Positions 32,264 to 42,776 of a stretch of DNA of 64,000 nt are shown piece by piece. The notes beneath the pieces were generated by a model. It had not been told where the DNA came from. It ran no database searches and worked only from the letters and a program-made list of their open reading frames with translations. This stretch comes from Sphingobacteriales bacterium (GTDB lineage Bacteria > Bacteroidota > Bacteroidia > Chitinophagales > UBA2359): contig JADJTE010000007.1 in NCBI GenBank assembly GCA_016711295.1, positions 124,001 through 188,000 on the forward strand, read 5' to 3'. How positions within the stretch are numbered: the first letter of the stretch is position 1; each line of letters begins with the position of its first letter. Position numbers and translations under genes: made by a program.

Positions 32264-34092
32264 ATGTTTACATTTAACCCCCAAAAAACCACCCCACTGC
32301 GCTATGCCTATACGTGGACAATTCCGTTTTTGCTTTGGGCAATTTGCCCCACCTTGCTCTCAGGGCAAACCGCCATATCTTTGGGCGATGATGACTTGGT
32401 GGGCGAAAACGAAACAGTAGAGCTATCGGCTACCATAAACATACCGGGCGAACCCCCTCCGGGTAGCGGCTTAATCAGCAGCAGCGAAGCCTTTACCTTG
32501 CTGTGGTATAAGCGTACGATAGATGAAGCCGACTATCCCGCCGAACCTTTTGCCACCAGCGGCGTAGAAATAGGCGAAACTACTGCCACCCTAAGCGACA
32601 GCCCCATAGAAGAAAGCACCTACTACAAAGTAGTACTAAGCGACCAAACAGGCGTGGCGTGCGAGGATGAGGTGTTGAAGGTGGCTATTCGATTATCGAA
32701 GTTATTGTTTCACGACAGCCATACGATTTATTACGATCCCGGTGTGCCGCCAATCAATACTGGTCCCAGCGACGCGCCTACGCCCTACGTAGATCCGGGG
32801 GGAATATTGCCCAATGCCTTTCATTGGCTACGACCGACCAACCCCAGCCTTGCTGTCGTGAGCAAACCCGTATGCTATACGCGCAACACCGCTTTTAAGG
32901 TATCGGCTTTGGTGAAAATGGACGGATTAGAGACAAGTACCATTGACTTGGCTGCCATAAAATTAAAAGCTACGGCATCTGCCACAGGTTTTGAAGCCAC
33001 CATAAGCCCTAATGCTGACGTGCTTACACCCGTATCGGGTGGCTATCTATTTGCAATGACTACTGCCAGCGCAGTTTTTCCCGATGTAATTAACGTTTTT
33101 GACCTGCAAATGGCTTGGGAATATAGCGAGAATGGCGGTACTGATTGGAGCAATTTGGCAACTACGGAAAATAGCGTTTATGCTACGTTGAACAACCCTA
33201 CACTAAATAATCCAGGCCAATATTTATTCCACACTACCTTGCATATTGCCTGCCAAGAAGCAGCGGGTTTGAGCGATGCCGAAAATGCAGTTGAGGCTAT
33301 ATATGCTAAATTGGCTACGAGAGAAATATCGGCACTTGGTCAAGCAAGCGAGTCTTTTTATCTTATTGGGGTGCTGGATTTGCTACTAGATGCAGTTAGT
33401 ACACAAGAATTGCTTTATGATAAAGATGGTAAATGCGGAGCATGGGCATCTTTTGGATAAATTTATTACATACGCATGGGGTCGCAAATGTAGAATTAGT
33501 CAACGTAGAGCGCATTTTAACTAATGGAATATCGCCATTACCTTCTAATGCTAGTGCTTTGGTGGCAAATGCAGTTACAGCCTTTAATGCGTTGCCAAAT
33601 CCCGATATTCCTTCTGGGTATGACCTAATTAATCAATCTATTATAATGGTACGTAATTGGAATATTGAAATAAACAAGTTCTATAAGGAAGTTGATGCAT
33701 ACCCAGAAGATTACAGGCCTTTAATATCAATAACTGAAAATAATGCTGCGCAAGAAGGAATTCAAGCACAAGGCGTAAATGATGATTCAGAGTCCGATAT
33801 TGATGATCCCATCTCCATGTTTACAGATCACGCTTTAGTACGTATTCAATTTGTTGAAGTAGTGGGTGGCGTTGAAACTATTATCTACAAGTATTACGAC
33901 CCCTCATATGGAACAGGTCCATTTACAGCTACCAATGACACAGATGCCTTTGCTGATTGGGAGAATAGCGGTATTGCCGGTTTTGCCGCATTTATCAACT
34001 ACGATACCCCTATCGTTAAGGCAATATGGATAGAGAAAGTAAACTCTACTGACAATATTGTCGATTTACAGCGTGAATTTTATGCGTATTGA
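32264..34092 (+). CDS. Secreted transglutaminase-like protein, one frameshift
   Basis: About 608 aa. The N-terminus carries a Sec signal (TWTIPFLLWAICPTLLSGQ) and an Ig-like domain (ETVELSATINIPG … YYKVVLSDQTG). I read a transglutaminase/papain-like triad: Cys in DGKCGAWASFWINLLHTHG (codon 33434), His in TDHALVRIQF (codon 33829) and Asp in YYDPSYG (codon 33898). The His-Asp spacing of 23 matches the transglutaminase fold; the Cys-His spacing (about 132) is long. The frame breaks near 33455: one T restored in TCTTTTGG joins the two ORFs exactly after the Cys. No T9SS sorting end is present. Assignment is from motif reading only. It could be a crosslinking enzyme, a protease or a deamidase. The next gene starts 17 bp downstream. 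Confidence 0.55.
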
Positions 34093-34108
34093 TTAAACAA
34101 TATAAATT

Positions 34109-34813
34109 ATGAAAAAAACAATTTTTATCATTTTGCTTGTTATTCAAAAAATGACATTTGCCCAAGAATTGCTCAACACAGCAATAGTGTTTGAACAAGA
34201 TTCTATTAAAGTAGAGGTTCAAAGGTGGAAAGAATATTTCAACAATACTAATAATAAATATAAATTTTATGAAAAAATAATGTTATTAAAAAACAAAAAA
34301 ACAGAAGAAATTATCACTGTGGGTAGGAATACTCCCGCATCAACCTACATGAGTGTTAAATATAACAACCACCACAAAGACACACTATTATTGCAAGGTT
34401 TTAATACATTTGATAAAAGAAATAATATTTTTTATAATGATAGCATTTTTTGTTTTGTAGCAACAAAAACTAATCTTACCATAAGTCGTAGCCCTTTTAT
34501 CGTACTTATTCAATGCAAAAAAGAAGATGGGGAATGGAAAGTCAACAAAATGGCGGAATTGCCGATTGAGATTACTTCTACCAGCTTTTGTAATGCTTTT
34601 TTTATTTCAGAAGATATTGTGTATATAGATGAGTGGTACAAGATAGGGGTGTCACCTAATTCTGAAAAGGATAATACCGTTAAGGCGCACAACAAACACT
34701 ATCAATATATTTTAATATTAAACAATAATTTAAGTTATACCAAGTTTATCCAAGAGGACAAAAGAATACCCGCCTCCACCCCGTCTCCTTTATACCGATC
34801 CCCCAAACACTAA
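34109..34813 (+). CDS. Exported protein of unknown function
   Basis: 234 aa. A short signal peptide (MKKTIFIILLVIQKMTFAQ) is followed by a Lys/Asn-rich, beta-type body (EVQRWKEYFNNTNNKYKFYEK, FIVLIQCKKEDGEWKVNKM). It is more AT-rich than the genes on either side. I do not recognise the family. It starts 17 bp after the transglutaminase-like gene on the same strand, so the two are probably cotranscribed. A protective or accessory role for the upstream enzyme is possible but is only a guess. Confidence 0.6.
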   Translation: MKKTIFIILLVIQKMTFAQELLNTAIVFEQDSIKVEVQRWKEYFNNTNNKYKFYEKIMLLKNKKTEEIITVGRNTPASTYMSVKYNNHHKDTLLLQGFNTFDKRNNIFYNDSIFCFVATKTNLTISRSPFIVLIQCKKEDGEWKVNKMAELPIEITSTSFCNAFFISEDIVYIDEWYKIGVSPNSEKDNTVKAHNKHYQYILILNNNLSYTKFIQEDKRIPASTPSPLYRSPKH

Positions 34814-34830
34814 CCCTCCACATTAAAAAC

Positions 34831-37378
34831 ATGAAAAAAATAAACATATCTTATCTGCTTTGGGTATCACTCTTGTTTAGCCTTGCCGCTGTTCCTGCGT
34901 GGGCGCAAGTACCAGCACTATACAAAATACGGCTGAGGTCAGTCGAACGGAGCTATTAGTTTGAACTTTCCCGAAGGCTACCCCACCGACCAATTGGAAG
35001 GCATAGTTTGGTATCCCCCGGATGCCGACCACAACTATATACCCGACGGCAGTGGCAATGCCACCGTACAGCCCGACGACGACCCCACACCCATCGAAAT
35101 TGGTGGTTTGTCCCGGCGGGTTGGTATCGCGTTGTTTATAATCGAGTGGGTTGGTGCAATGGGGCTGCCAAATTTTGAGGTGCAAGAATGCGCCCCAACG
35201 TATTTCCTACTTTCGTGGTTTCGTCCGCCTGCGCTTGCCGACGCGCTCGGCAGCATTAGCATCACCAATTCTGTTGCGGGCAATACCTATCAATGGTCAA
35301 ACGGAGCGACGACCCCGAACCTGATTGATGTAGCGGCAGGCACTTATACTGTGACGGTGAGCGATGCCAATGGGTGCAGTGCTTGGGGTGGGGCGACGAT
35401 TCTAAACAATGATTTCTCGGTTGCTTATTACGAATATTGCGACCCCACGTCGAACGAATTTGCGCTCGACATAACGGCTACGGGACAGCCACCCTTTACC
35501 TATATCATCAACGGCAATACCACATTGAGCAGCGAGAGCAATACTTTCACTACGCCCCCTTGCCCACACCCCTACGACATACTTATCACCGATTCGGCAG
35601 GTTGCGCAACTCCGATTGACGGAACACATAATTGCGGCTGCCCATTTACGGCAAATATCACGGGCGAGTGCGCCCCTCCTAATCTATCTTTCTCCTTAGA
35701 TTTTAATTGTGCGACAGTCACTGCACGTACCAATATAGTCATATATCTAATAATGGAACAACTATCGCAGGGCGGAACTATTGACAATAATGCTACCTAC
35801 GCCCCCGCGCCCTGACCTCTTCGGCATAATAACCAGTCAATTATACCTTTACCGATGTTTTTGAGAACGAGATATCTATGCAGACGGGTTGCTGCGAATA
35901 TGAGCTATTTTCGGTTCAGGTTCTGGGTGGCAGCAGCAATTGCCTTTCGGGGAACGCCCATTTTTGGGTCAAGGCAACAGGAAGTCCGCCCTTTGAAATC
36001 AGCACCCCCGCCCCTGCCAGCCTTACCAGCAGCCCGACGAGCATGACGAACTTTTTTGAGGTGACGCTTGAAGGTGCTTTTGGCATAGCCGCATTAATAG
36101 TGGAAAACGCTGATGGTTGTACTCGCATTTTGAATATCCAATGCCACGAAGTATCAGTTGGGGGTCAGATGCGGCATATTGCCTTGTCCATTGTCGATGC
36201 ACCTATTTTATGGAATACTAATTTAACCACTTTGATGCCTATCAATGACCACCTTGTTGCTTGTGTTGGTCAAACGATTTGTATAGATTATTATACGTCA
36301 AACCTCAGTGGTATCTATGCGGTTACTTGTTCTGATGAGGCATTTGTGGCGCAGCAAGCCCCTTGCAAAGGGATACATAACTATCAGGGCAGCGCAAGAC
36401 ATTATCAAAGCGGTACATTTTGCTGGCTTCCAAGCCCCGACGAGGTAGGCACGCATAAAGTTAGCTTATTGGCGGCGGGTTATACGCCCGATGGCTGCCT
36501 TAGCTATGGACAAAAAACATACACGCTTACTGTTCTACCCCAGCCCACCGTCACATCTTGGCAGCCCCAAGTCCTTAGCCCTTAGTGCGCGACTGCAAGG
36601 CGATGTGTTTCAGCCAGCTCTGGTACAGGTCGGTGCGCAATACGATGTCAGCACTGCCCAATGTGCGCCTGCCTTTACCTTAAATGGTCTAAAGAGTAAC
36701 AGCATCGAGCTATCCGAATGTGGCACTCAAACGATAATCCTGAACTACGAAGGCTTAGACATACCGCTATCTGTTGCGATACCCGAAACCCAATTAGACG
36801 GCAGCGAATTGCAACTGACTGCCGACATTACACACTCGCACAGCAATTGCGGCGATGATATTTGCGATGGAGCAGTGACGGTAGAAGTGCTTTGGCGGCA
36901 GCGGACAGTATGAATATGAATGGAGCGATGGTTGTCAATGGATTCCGCATCCGCCCGACTGCTCTGGCGCGTGGCACGGCAATTTGTGTAGTGGCAATTA
37001 CTCGGTAACGGTTACAGACTCACAGACGGGTTGCACGGCACAAGCTAATTTTGCGGTAGGCATGTACGTATCGCAGGGCAATATATCTGTTTTGACCTAT
37101 ACCGCTGCCGCCGAACTCATCAAGCCGACATCCGATTAGCTCCCGCTTTGTTCGACAGTCAGACGAAGGTAGAATACACGCTGCCCGAAGATGGCTTTGT
37201 GACGATTAAGGTATATAATTTGCAGGGCATATTGGTCGAGACCTTAGTGAGCAACGAATACCGCACGGCGGGCAATTACCAGATTAACGACGAGGGCGGC
37301 GAATATGCCAACGGTTTATATTTGTTCAGCCTTGAAGTATGCAACCGAAACAAGGCAGTAATTGGTATAAAATGGTAG
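34831..37378 (+). pseudogene. SprB-repeat adhesin with T9SS-type sorting end, multiply frameshifted
   Basis: It starts at the ATG at 34831 with a good signal peptide (LLWVSLLFSLAAVPAWAQ). It then passes through at least five reading-frame changes (near 34930, 35815, 36565, 36890, 37125 and 37345), each restoring a sensible continuation. Recognisable parts are SprB-type repeats (GNTYQWSNGATTPNLIDVAAG, then YTVTVSDANGC; QYEYEWSDGCQW … NYSVTVTDSQTGC). The terminal module (VEYTLPEDGFVTIKVYN … NGLYLFSLEV) is nearly the same as that of the M4 protease. The density of breaks exceeds that of other genes here, so it may be a true pseudogene, or a gene in a poorly sequenced stretch. Confidence 0.7.
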
Positions 37379-37404
37379 GGGCGGGACAACTCCCGCCCAA
37401 CCCC
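37102..37404 (+). repeat. Duplicated sorting-domain module, copy 2
   Basis: Partner of 31292-31607. Relative to copy 1 it has lost one C near 37125 (AAGCCGACATCC against AAGCCCGACATCC) and one A near 37345 (GCAACCG against GCAAACCG), each of which breaks the frame. A short version of the C-rich tail follows to about 37470. Confidence 0.9.
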
Positions 37405-37679
37405 AATTCCCAATTCCCAATTCCCAATTCCGCCCAACCCCAATTCCAATTTCCCCCAAACCAATTCCCAAATATACTCGCCAAATAGTGCCAATTCTAG
37501 TCAATGATCCAACTCTCGGTATCAAAATTTACCAATTCGCATCTTGTTCCAATAAGCAAGATATAAAATTATTAATTTTTTATTACAATTTTATCAATAA
37601 AATCAAATCGTTCATTTTCAGCGTATTATATAGCGTAAATTATTTAAAGCGGAAATTGCTGGCGATAGATGAAGTATAT

Positions 37680-37798
37680 GTAACTATTTAGCCTTGTAGG
37701 GGCAGCCTCCAAGAATAGCTATTTCTAATCGAATATGCTATGATTTCAGACATTATTAGATGGGTATTGCCCATTACCCCATACCCCTAAATAGTTAC
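37680..37798. mobile_element. MITE, A-type copy
   Basis: Terminal inverted repeats GTAACTATTTAGCC at 37680 and CCTAAATAGTTAC ending at 37798; 119 bp, no ORF. The core matches the other A copies. Its right neighbour is a B-type element separated by exactly 8 bp (CTTGATTT). Confidence 0.82.
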
Positions 37799-37806
37799 CT
37801 TGATTT

Positions 37807-38108
37807 GTAACTATTTAGGCAGTTTCGTTGCTCAGTTATTTATTAGACTTCTTCCGAAAGTAAAAAATTGAAAATTTAGTCTTACATTTGGGAAATGCAG
37901 AAATTACCTTAATCATTTCTTGAAATGCCGTAGGCATGTTATATTAGTAGCATCAGGCAGATACGATTCTTAGAATGCCGTAGGTATGGCATTTAACAGT
38001 AGGATTGTATTTTGTGCTGATATTTCTTTGCTACCGATGTTTTATCCATAGCGGGATTGAGAAGCCATTTCTTAGCACTAAAATGCTTGGCACCGCCTAA
38101 ATAGTTAC
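37807..38108. mobile_element. MITE, B-type, complete with 8-bp target duplication
   Basis: 302 bp bounded by GTAACTATTTAGGC and GCCTAAATAGTTAC. The flanks are perfect 8-bp direct repeats CTTGATTT (37799-37806 and 38109-38116), the footprint of transposition. No ORF. The inside holds two near-copies of AATGCCGTAGGCAT and a stretch shared with 20071-20268 and 62751-62960. Confidence 0.88.
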
Positions 38109-38150
38109 CTTGATTTTTTGCTTTTAGTGCGATATGGGAGGATAAAATGC

Positions 38151-38158
38151 TATATTTG
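38151..38158 (+). promoter_or_regulatory. -7 promoter box (TATATTTG) for the PLP enzyme
   Basis: TATATTTGCG matches TAnnTTTG and lies about 45 bp before the ATG at 38204. It overlaps the first codons of the longest ORF (38147), which supports the downstream start. It is also about 40 bp from the right end of the B-type element. Confidence 0.55.
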
Positions 38159-38203
38159 CGCTTTCATGCCCTCGAAAAACGAGGCTTGTTATACTCTTTA
38201 ATA

Positions 38204-39369
38204 ATGATGAATCTATCATATATCATCAATCACTTGGGCGAAGAGCGAGCGCAGTATTTCAATGCTGTATCGCCGCCCGTTGTGCAAAGCAGCAATTTTG
38301 CCTTTGCCGACCTTGCCTCCATGCGACGCGCTTTGCAAGACGAGAAAGAATCGCCTTTTTATACGCGAGGTTGTAACCCTACTGTGCGCATCTTGCGCCA
38401 GAAATTAGCTGCCCTCGAACAAGCCGAGGACGCACTCGTATTTAGTAGCGGCAGCGCAGCTATGGCAGCGGCGGTATTATCGCAGTTGAGTGGTGGCGAC
38501 CACGTAGTTTGTGTAGCCAAGCCATACAGTTGGACAAACAAACTGCTCAATCAACTGCTTGCCCGATTTGGGGTAAGCACTACAATGATTGATGCCACCG
38601 ACCCCGCCCATTATGAAGCCGCCATACAGCCCAATACTCGCCTGCTCTTGCTCGAAAGTCCCAATTCAATCACTTTCGAGCTGCAAGATATAGCCGCAGT
38701 AGTGGAGATAGCCCGCCGCCACAACCTACGCACCATCATCGACAATAGTTATGCTACGCCCTTATTTCAAAGTCCCATAGCGATGGGCATAGACTTGGTG
38801 ATACATTCAGCCAGCAAATATTTGGGCGGGCATAGCGATATTGTAGCAGGCGTAGTATGCGGTAGCAAAACAATTATTAGCCGTCTGTTCTCACACGAGT
38901 ATATGACATTGGGCGGTATCATTTCGCCCCACGACGCGTGGCTCATGATTAGAGGATTGCGCACCTTGCCTTTGCGCCTGTCGCGCAGCCACGAAACAAC
39001 GATGCAAGTGGTAGCCTACCTCGAACAGCACCCAAAAATAGCGCGAGTAAACTTTCCTTTTTCGCCCAGTTTTCCGCAGTACGAACTGGCTAAAAAACAG
39101 ATGAGCGGCTGTGGTGGTCTGTTCTCTGCCGAGCTACGAGCCGCCGAATTGGGGCAGATAGACCAATTTTGCGAGCGACTGCACTACTTTTTGCTCGCTT
39201 GCTCTTGGGGTGGGCACGAATCCTTAGCTTTTCCGATGAGTGCGCTCTATACCGCGCAAACTATCATACCGCCACCGCGCGCTGCCGGAATTTAGTGCGC
39301 TTTTACGTAGGTCTCGAAGATGCCGACTTATTGATAGCCGACTTAGCCCAAGCCCTTGACGTGCTTTGA
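38204..39369 (+). CDS. PLP-dependent Cys/Met metabolism enzyme (cystathionine gamma-synthase/beta-lyase type), frameshifted near 3' end
   Basis: About 388 aa. It belongs to the trans-sulfuration family: FYTRGCNPTVRILRQKLAALE, FSSGSAAMAAAV, and the PLP lysine in HSASKYLGGHSDIVAG. Family members split or join cystathionine or release sulfur from Cys/Met; the exact reaction cannot be told by motif. The C-terminus lies in a second frame after a break near 39248 (restored RANYHTATARCRNLVRFYVG). The start is the ATG at 38204 (MMNLSYIINHLGEER) because the promoter box lies inside the longer ORF. A MITE sits just upstream. Confidence 0.85.
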
Positions 39370-39416
39370 GGGGGTGTTTTTTTACTTTTCATGCCCCAGA
39401 AACCAAAAAAAAAGCG

Positions 39417-39424
39417 TATCTTTG
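39417..39424 (+). promoter_or_regulatory. -7 promoter box (TATCTTTG) for gyrA
   Basis: AAAAAGCGTATCTTTGCA here is the same 18 bases as at 49054-49071, upstream of the gene at 49092. It leaves a 5' leader of roughly 125 bases before the gyrA ATG. Confidence 0.6.
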
Positions 39425-39553
39425 CACACCTTTGGCGCGTATGAGGCTGCTATGATGATATTTTCCAAGCAACAAAAGACTTAATTACTTGGATAGGGCA
39501 AAATATTTCTGCCCACAGCACGCCCCACCGCCCATTTTTCCCGAACCACCATC

Positions 39554-42115
39554 ATGGAATATCAAGACCGCATCGTACAAATCAATATCGAAGAAGAAAT
39601 GAAAACCGCCTACATCGATTACTCGATGTCGGTTATCGTTTCGCGTGCCCTGCCCGACGTGCGCGACGGGTTAAAACCCGTACAACGCCGCGTTATTTAT
39701 GGCATGGACTCGCTCGGATTAGTCCATAACAAGCCCCACAAAAAATCAGCCCGTATTGTAGGCGAAGTATTAGGCAAGTTTCACCCACACGGCGATAGCT
39801 CGGTCTATGACGCAATGGTGCGTATGGCGCAAGATTGGTCGTTGCGCTACCCGCTTGTGGACGGACAAGGCAATTTCGGGTCGGTCGACGGCGACTCGCC
39901 CGCTGCTATGCGCTATACCGAAGCCCGCATGACCCGACTCACCGAAGAAATGATTGGCGATTTGGACAAAGATACCGTCGATTACCAACTCAACTTCGAC
40001 GACAGCCTCGAAGAACCCACCGTTTTGCCCGCCAAATTTCCCAATTTGTTGGTCAATGGCGCATCGGGTATCGCCGTAGGTATGGCTACCAATATGCTGC
40101 CCCACAACATGGGCGAAATAATAGATGCAACCATTGCCTATATCGACAACCGAGACATCACTACCACCGAGCTTTGCCAATATGTCCAAGCCCCCGATTT
40201 CCCGACAGGCGGCATCATCTACGGCATCGAAGGAGTGCGGCAAGCCTTTGAAACAGGGCGCGGACGTGTAGTAGTGCGCGGCAAAGCAGAAATAGAAGCC
40301 ATAGACAGCCTACGCGACCGAATCGTTATTACCGAAATACCCTACCAAATCAATAAATCGGTATTGGTCAAAAAGATTGCCGATTTGGTCAATGAAAAAA
40401 AGATTGACGGCATCACCGACCTACGCGACGAATCGGACAGAAACGGTATGCGTATCGTATGCGACCTGCGCCGCGATGTGAATAGCAGCGTTATACTCAA
40501 TCAGCTATACAACTATACCGCCCTACAAACCTCTTTTGGTGTCAATAACGTTTGTTTGGTCAAGGGTCGCCCGCGCCTGCTCAACCTCAAAGAGTTGATT
40601 GCTTACTTTGTCGAGTTTCGCCACGAGGTTGTTACGCGCCGTTGCGAATACGAATTGCGAAAAGCTCGCGAAAGAGCGCATATTTTAGAGGGTTTCCTTA
40701 TCGCCTTAGACCATTTAGACGAAGTGATAGCCCTTATCCGCCGAAGCGAAACGCCCGACCTCGCTCGCGAGGGCTTGATAAACAATTTTGGCTTGTCCGA
40801 AATTCAGGCCCGCGAAATACTAAATATGCGCCTACAACGCCTTACTGGTTTGGAGCGCGATAAAATACGCCAAGAATACGACGACATCATGCACCGCATC
40901 AATTGGTTGCTCGAAGTATTGGGCAACGAAGACCTGCGTATGGGCATCATTAAAGATGAACTTGCTGAAATAAGAAGCCGATACGCCGACTCGCGCCGCA
41001 CTGCTATCGAATATGCCGACGGCGACCTCTCTATTACCGACATCATCGACAACGAACACGTAGCTCTCACCATCTCGCACTTGGGCTATATCAAACGCAC
41101 GAGCCTCACCGACTACCGCGAACAAGGCAGAGGCGGCAAAGGCTCACGCGGCGGTGCTACCCGCGACGACGATTTTATCGAACACCTATTTGTAGGCTCT
41201 ACCCACGATTATTTGCTCATTTTTACCGAATTAGGCAAATGTTATTGGCTGCGCGTATATGACATACCCGAAGGGAATAAAACATCAAAAGGGCGTGCTA
41301 TACAGAACCTCATCAATATAGACAAAGACGACAAAGTACGCGCCTATTTGACGGTCGAGAATCTGGAAGACCGCGCCGTACTCGAATCGCATTATATCAT
41401 CTTTGCTACCCAGAAAGGGATTATCAAAAAAACTTCGCTCTTAGACTACTCGCGCCCACGCACAGGGGGCATACGCGCCATCAATATCGCCGAAGGTGAC
41501 ACGCTACTCGAAGCCCGCTTGACCAACGGCAAATGTGATATTTTGTTGGGTTTGAAATCAGGGCGAGCTGTGCGTTTCCCCGAATCGAAGGTGCGCCCCG
41601 TAGGTAGGGCGGCTATGGGCGTTATTGGCATCACCCTATCGGACGACGTGAGCGACGCGGTAGTAGGTATGGTTTGTATAGACCCCAACGATACCCAAAA
41701 AACAGTATTGAGCGTATCGGAACACGGCTTTGGCAAACGCACTCCCTTAGCAGAATATCGCCTAACCAATCGCGGAGGGAAGGGTGTGGTTACGCTCAAC
41801 GTTACGGAGCGCGTAGGGCAACTCATCGCTCTGAAACAGGTGACTGACGACGAAGGGCTGATGATTATTTGCAAATCGGGCATTGCAATACGCCTTGTAG
41901 TGTCGAAAATCGCCCAACAAGGGCGCAATACACAAGGTTCGCGCCTGATAAACCTGCACAACGACGACCAAATTGCCAGCGTAGAGGTTGTACCGCGCAG
42001 CGATAATGAAGAAGACGAAATTGCCGAAATGCCCGGTAATACCGCTGTAACCACTAATACTACAACAGCACCAAACAGCAATAACACCGAGTCGACCACC
42101 GAGCCAGAGGCATAG
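39554..42115 (+). CDS. gyrA: DNA gyrase subunit A
   Basis: 853 aa, intact. ATP-dependent supercoiling with GyrB. Features: the N-terminus IVQINIEEEMKTAYIDYSMSV, the winged-helix site GKFHPHGDSSVYDAMVRM (the Ser and Asp linked to quinolone susceptibility are in wild-type state), and the catalytic Tyr in AAMRYTEARM. The coiled-coil gate follows (RREARE-like stretch around residues 370-480). The C-terminal beta-pinwheel carries the GyrA box as QGRGGKGSRGG, a variant of QRRGGKG, and an acidic Asn/Thr-rich tail. The GyrA box separates gyrase from topoisomerase IV. Monocistronic, with its own promoter. Confidence 0.96.
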   Translation: MEYQDRIVQINIEEEMKTAYIDYSMSVIVSRALPDVRDGLKPVQRRVIYGMDSLGLVHNKPHKKSARIVGEVLGKFHPHGDSSVYDAMVRMAQDWSLRYPLVDGQGNFGSVDGDSPAAMRYTEARMTRLTEEMIGDLDKDTVDYQLNFDDSLEEPTVLPAKFPNLLVNGASGIAVGMATNMLPHNMGEIIDATIAYIDNRDITTTELCQYVQAPDFPTGGIIYGIEGVRQAFETGRGRVVVRGKAEIEAIDSLRDRIVITEIPYQINKSVLVKKIADLVNEKKIDGITDLRDESDRNGMRIVCDLRRDVNSSVILNQLYNYTALQTSFGVNNVCLVKGRPRLLNLKELIAYFVEFRHEVVTRRCEYELRKARERAHILEGFLIALDHLDEVIALIRRSETPDLAREGLINNFGLSEIQAREILNMRLQRLTGLERDKIRQEYDDIMHRINWLLEVLGNEDLRMGIIKDELAEIRSRYADSRRTAIEYADGDLSITDIIDNEHVALTISHLGYIKRTSLTDYREQGRGGKGSRGGATRDDDFIEHLFVGSTHDYLLIFTELGKCYWLRVYDIPEGNKTSKGRAIQNLINIDKDDKVRAYLTVENLEDRAVLESHYIIFATQKGIIKKTSLLDYSRPRTGGIRAINIAEGDTLLEARLTNGKCDILLGLKSGRAVRFPESKVRPVGRAAMGVIGITLSDDVSDAVVGMVCIDPNDTQKTVLSVSEHGFGKRTPLAEYRLTNRGGKGVVTLNVTERVGQLIALKQVTDDEGLMIICKSGIAIRLVVSKIAQQGRNTQGSRLINLHNDDQIASVEVVPRSDNEEDEIAEMPGNTAVTTNTTTAPNSNNTESTTEPEA

Positions 42116-42145
42116 CCAATCTTTGCTATAATCCCAATTTTGTCT

Positions 42146-42757
42146 ATGAATACGCCCGCTGTGCGCCAATACCTATCGGCTGCCGACCCCGTAATGGCTG
42201 CTATTATTGATTCTTGTCCCAATTTTGAAATAAGCACACCGCCGCAGCCGACTCTATACGAATCGCTGTGTGGAACGATAGTATCGCAACAACTATCTAC
42301 CAAAGCAGCGGCGGTCATCTATCAGCGATTCTTGGGCTTATTCCATACAGGTTTTCCATTGCCTGCCGACTTATTAGCAACACCCGAAGCCACATTGCGC
42401 AGCGCGGGTTTGTCGGGACAAAAAGCCCGCTATTTGCACAATATCGCCCAATTTTGGATAGACCGCCAATTGCACGACTATGATTTTGCGGCACAGAGCG
42501 ATGAAGCCATCTTATCGCTGCTGACCGAAATAAAAGGAGTAGGCAAATGGACGGTAGAAATGATATTGATGTTTAATCTATATCGCCCTGATGTGTTTTC
42601 GATAGGCGATTTGGGCATACGCAAATCTATTGCCAAACGATATGGATTAGATATAGCAGATAAAATGTTTGTAGCACAAGCCACCGACATAGCTCGCGCT
42701 TGGCAGCCCTACCGAACCGTAGCCTGCCGATATTTGTGGCACGACCTCGATAATTAG
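42146..42757 (+). CDS. DNA-3-methyladenine glycosylase II-like (HhH-GPD family)
   Basis: 203 aa. Base-excision repair glycosylase that removes alkylated purines. The helix-hairpin-helix LTEIKGVGKWTVEMILMF is followed by the catalytic Asp in DVFSIGDLGIRKSIAKRYG. It lacks the N-terminal domain of E. coli AlkA, like the short Mag1/AlkA-type enzymes. The start is the ATG at 42146; the TTG two codons upstream is less likely. It begins 30 bp after gyrA and converges with mltG (19 bp apart). Confidence 0.88.
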   Translation: MNTPAVRQYLSAADPVMAAIIDSCPNFEISTPPQPTLYESLCGTIVSQQLSTKAAAVIYQRFLGLFHTGFPLPADLLATPEATLRSAGLSGQKARYLHNIAQFWIDRQLHDYDFAAQSDEAILSLLTEIKGVGKWTVEMILMFNLYRPDVFSIGDLGIRKSIAKRYGLDIADKMFVAQATDIARAWQPYRTVACRYLWHDLDN

Positions 42758-42776
42758 TAATTATGGCTCGGCAGCC

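Noticed and set aside
37488..37691. 67-codon ORF upstream of the MITE pair
   Set aside because: AT-rich non-coding stretch; no start signal and partly inside the repeat.
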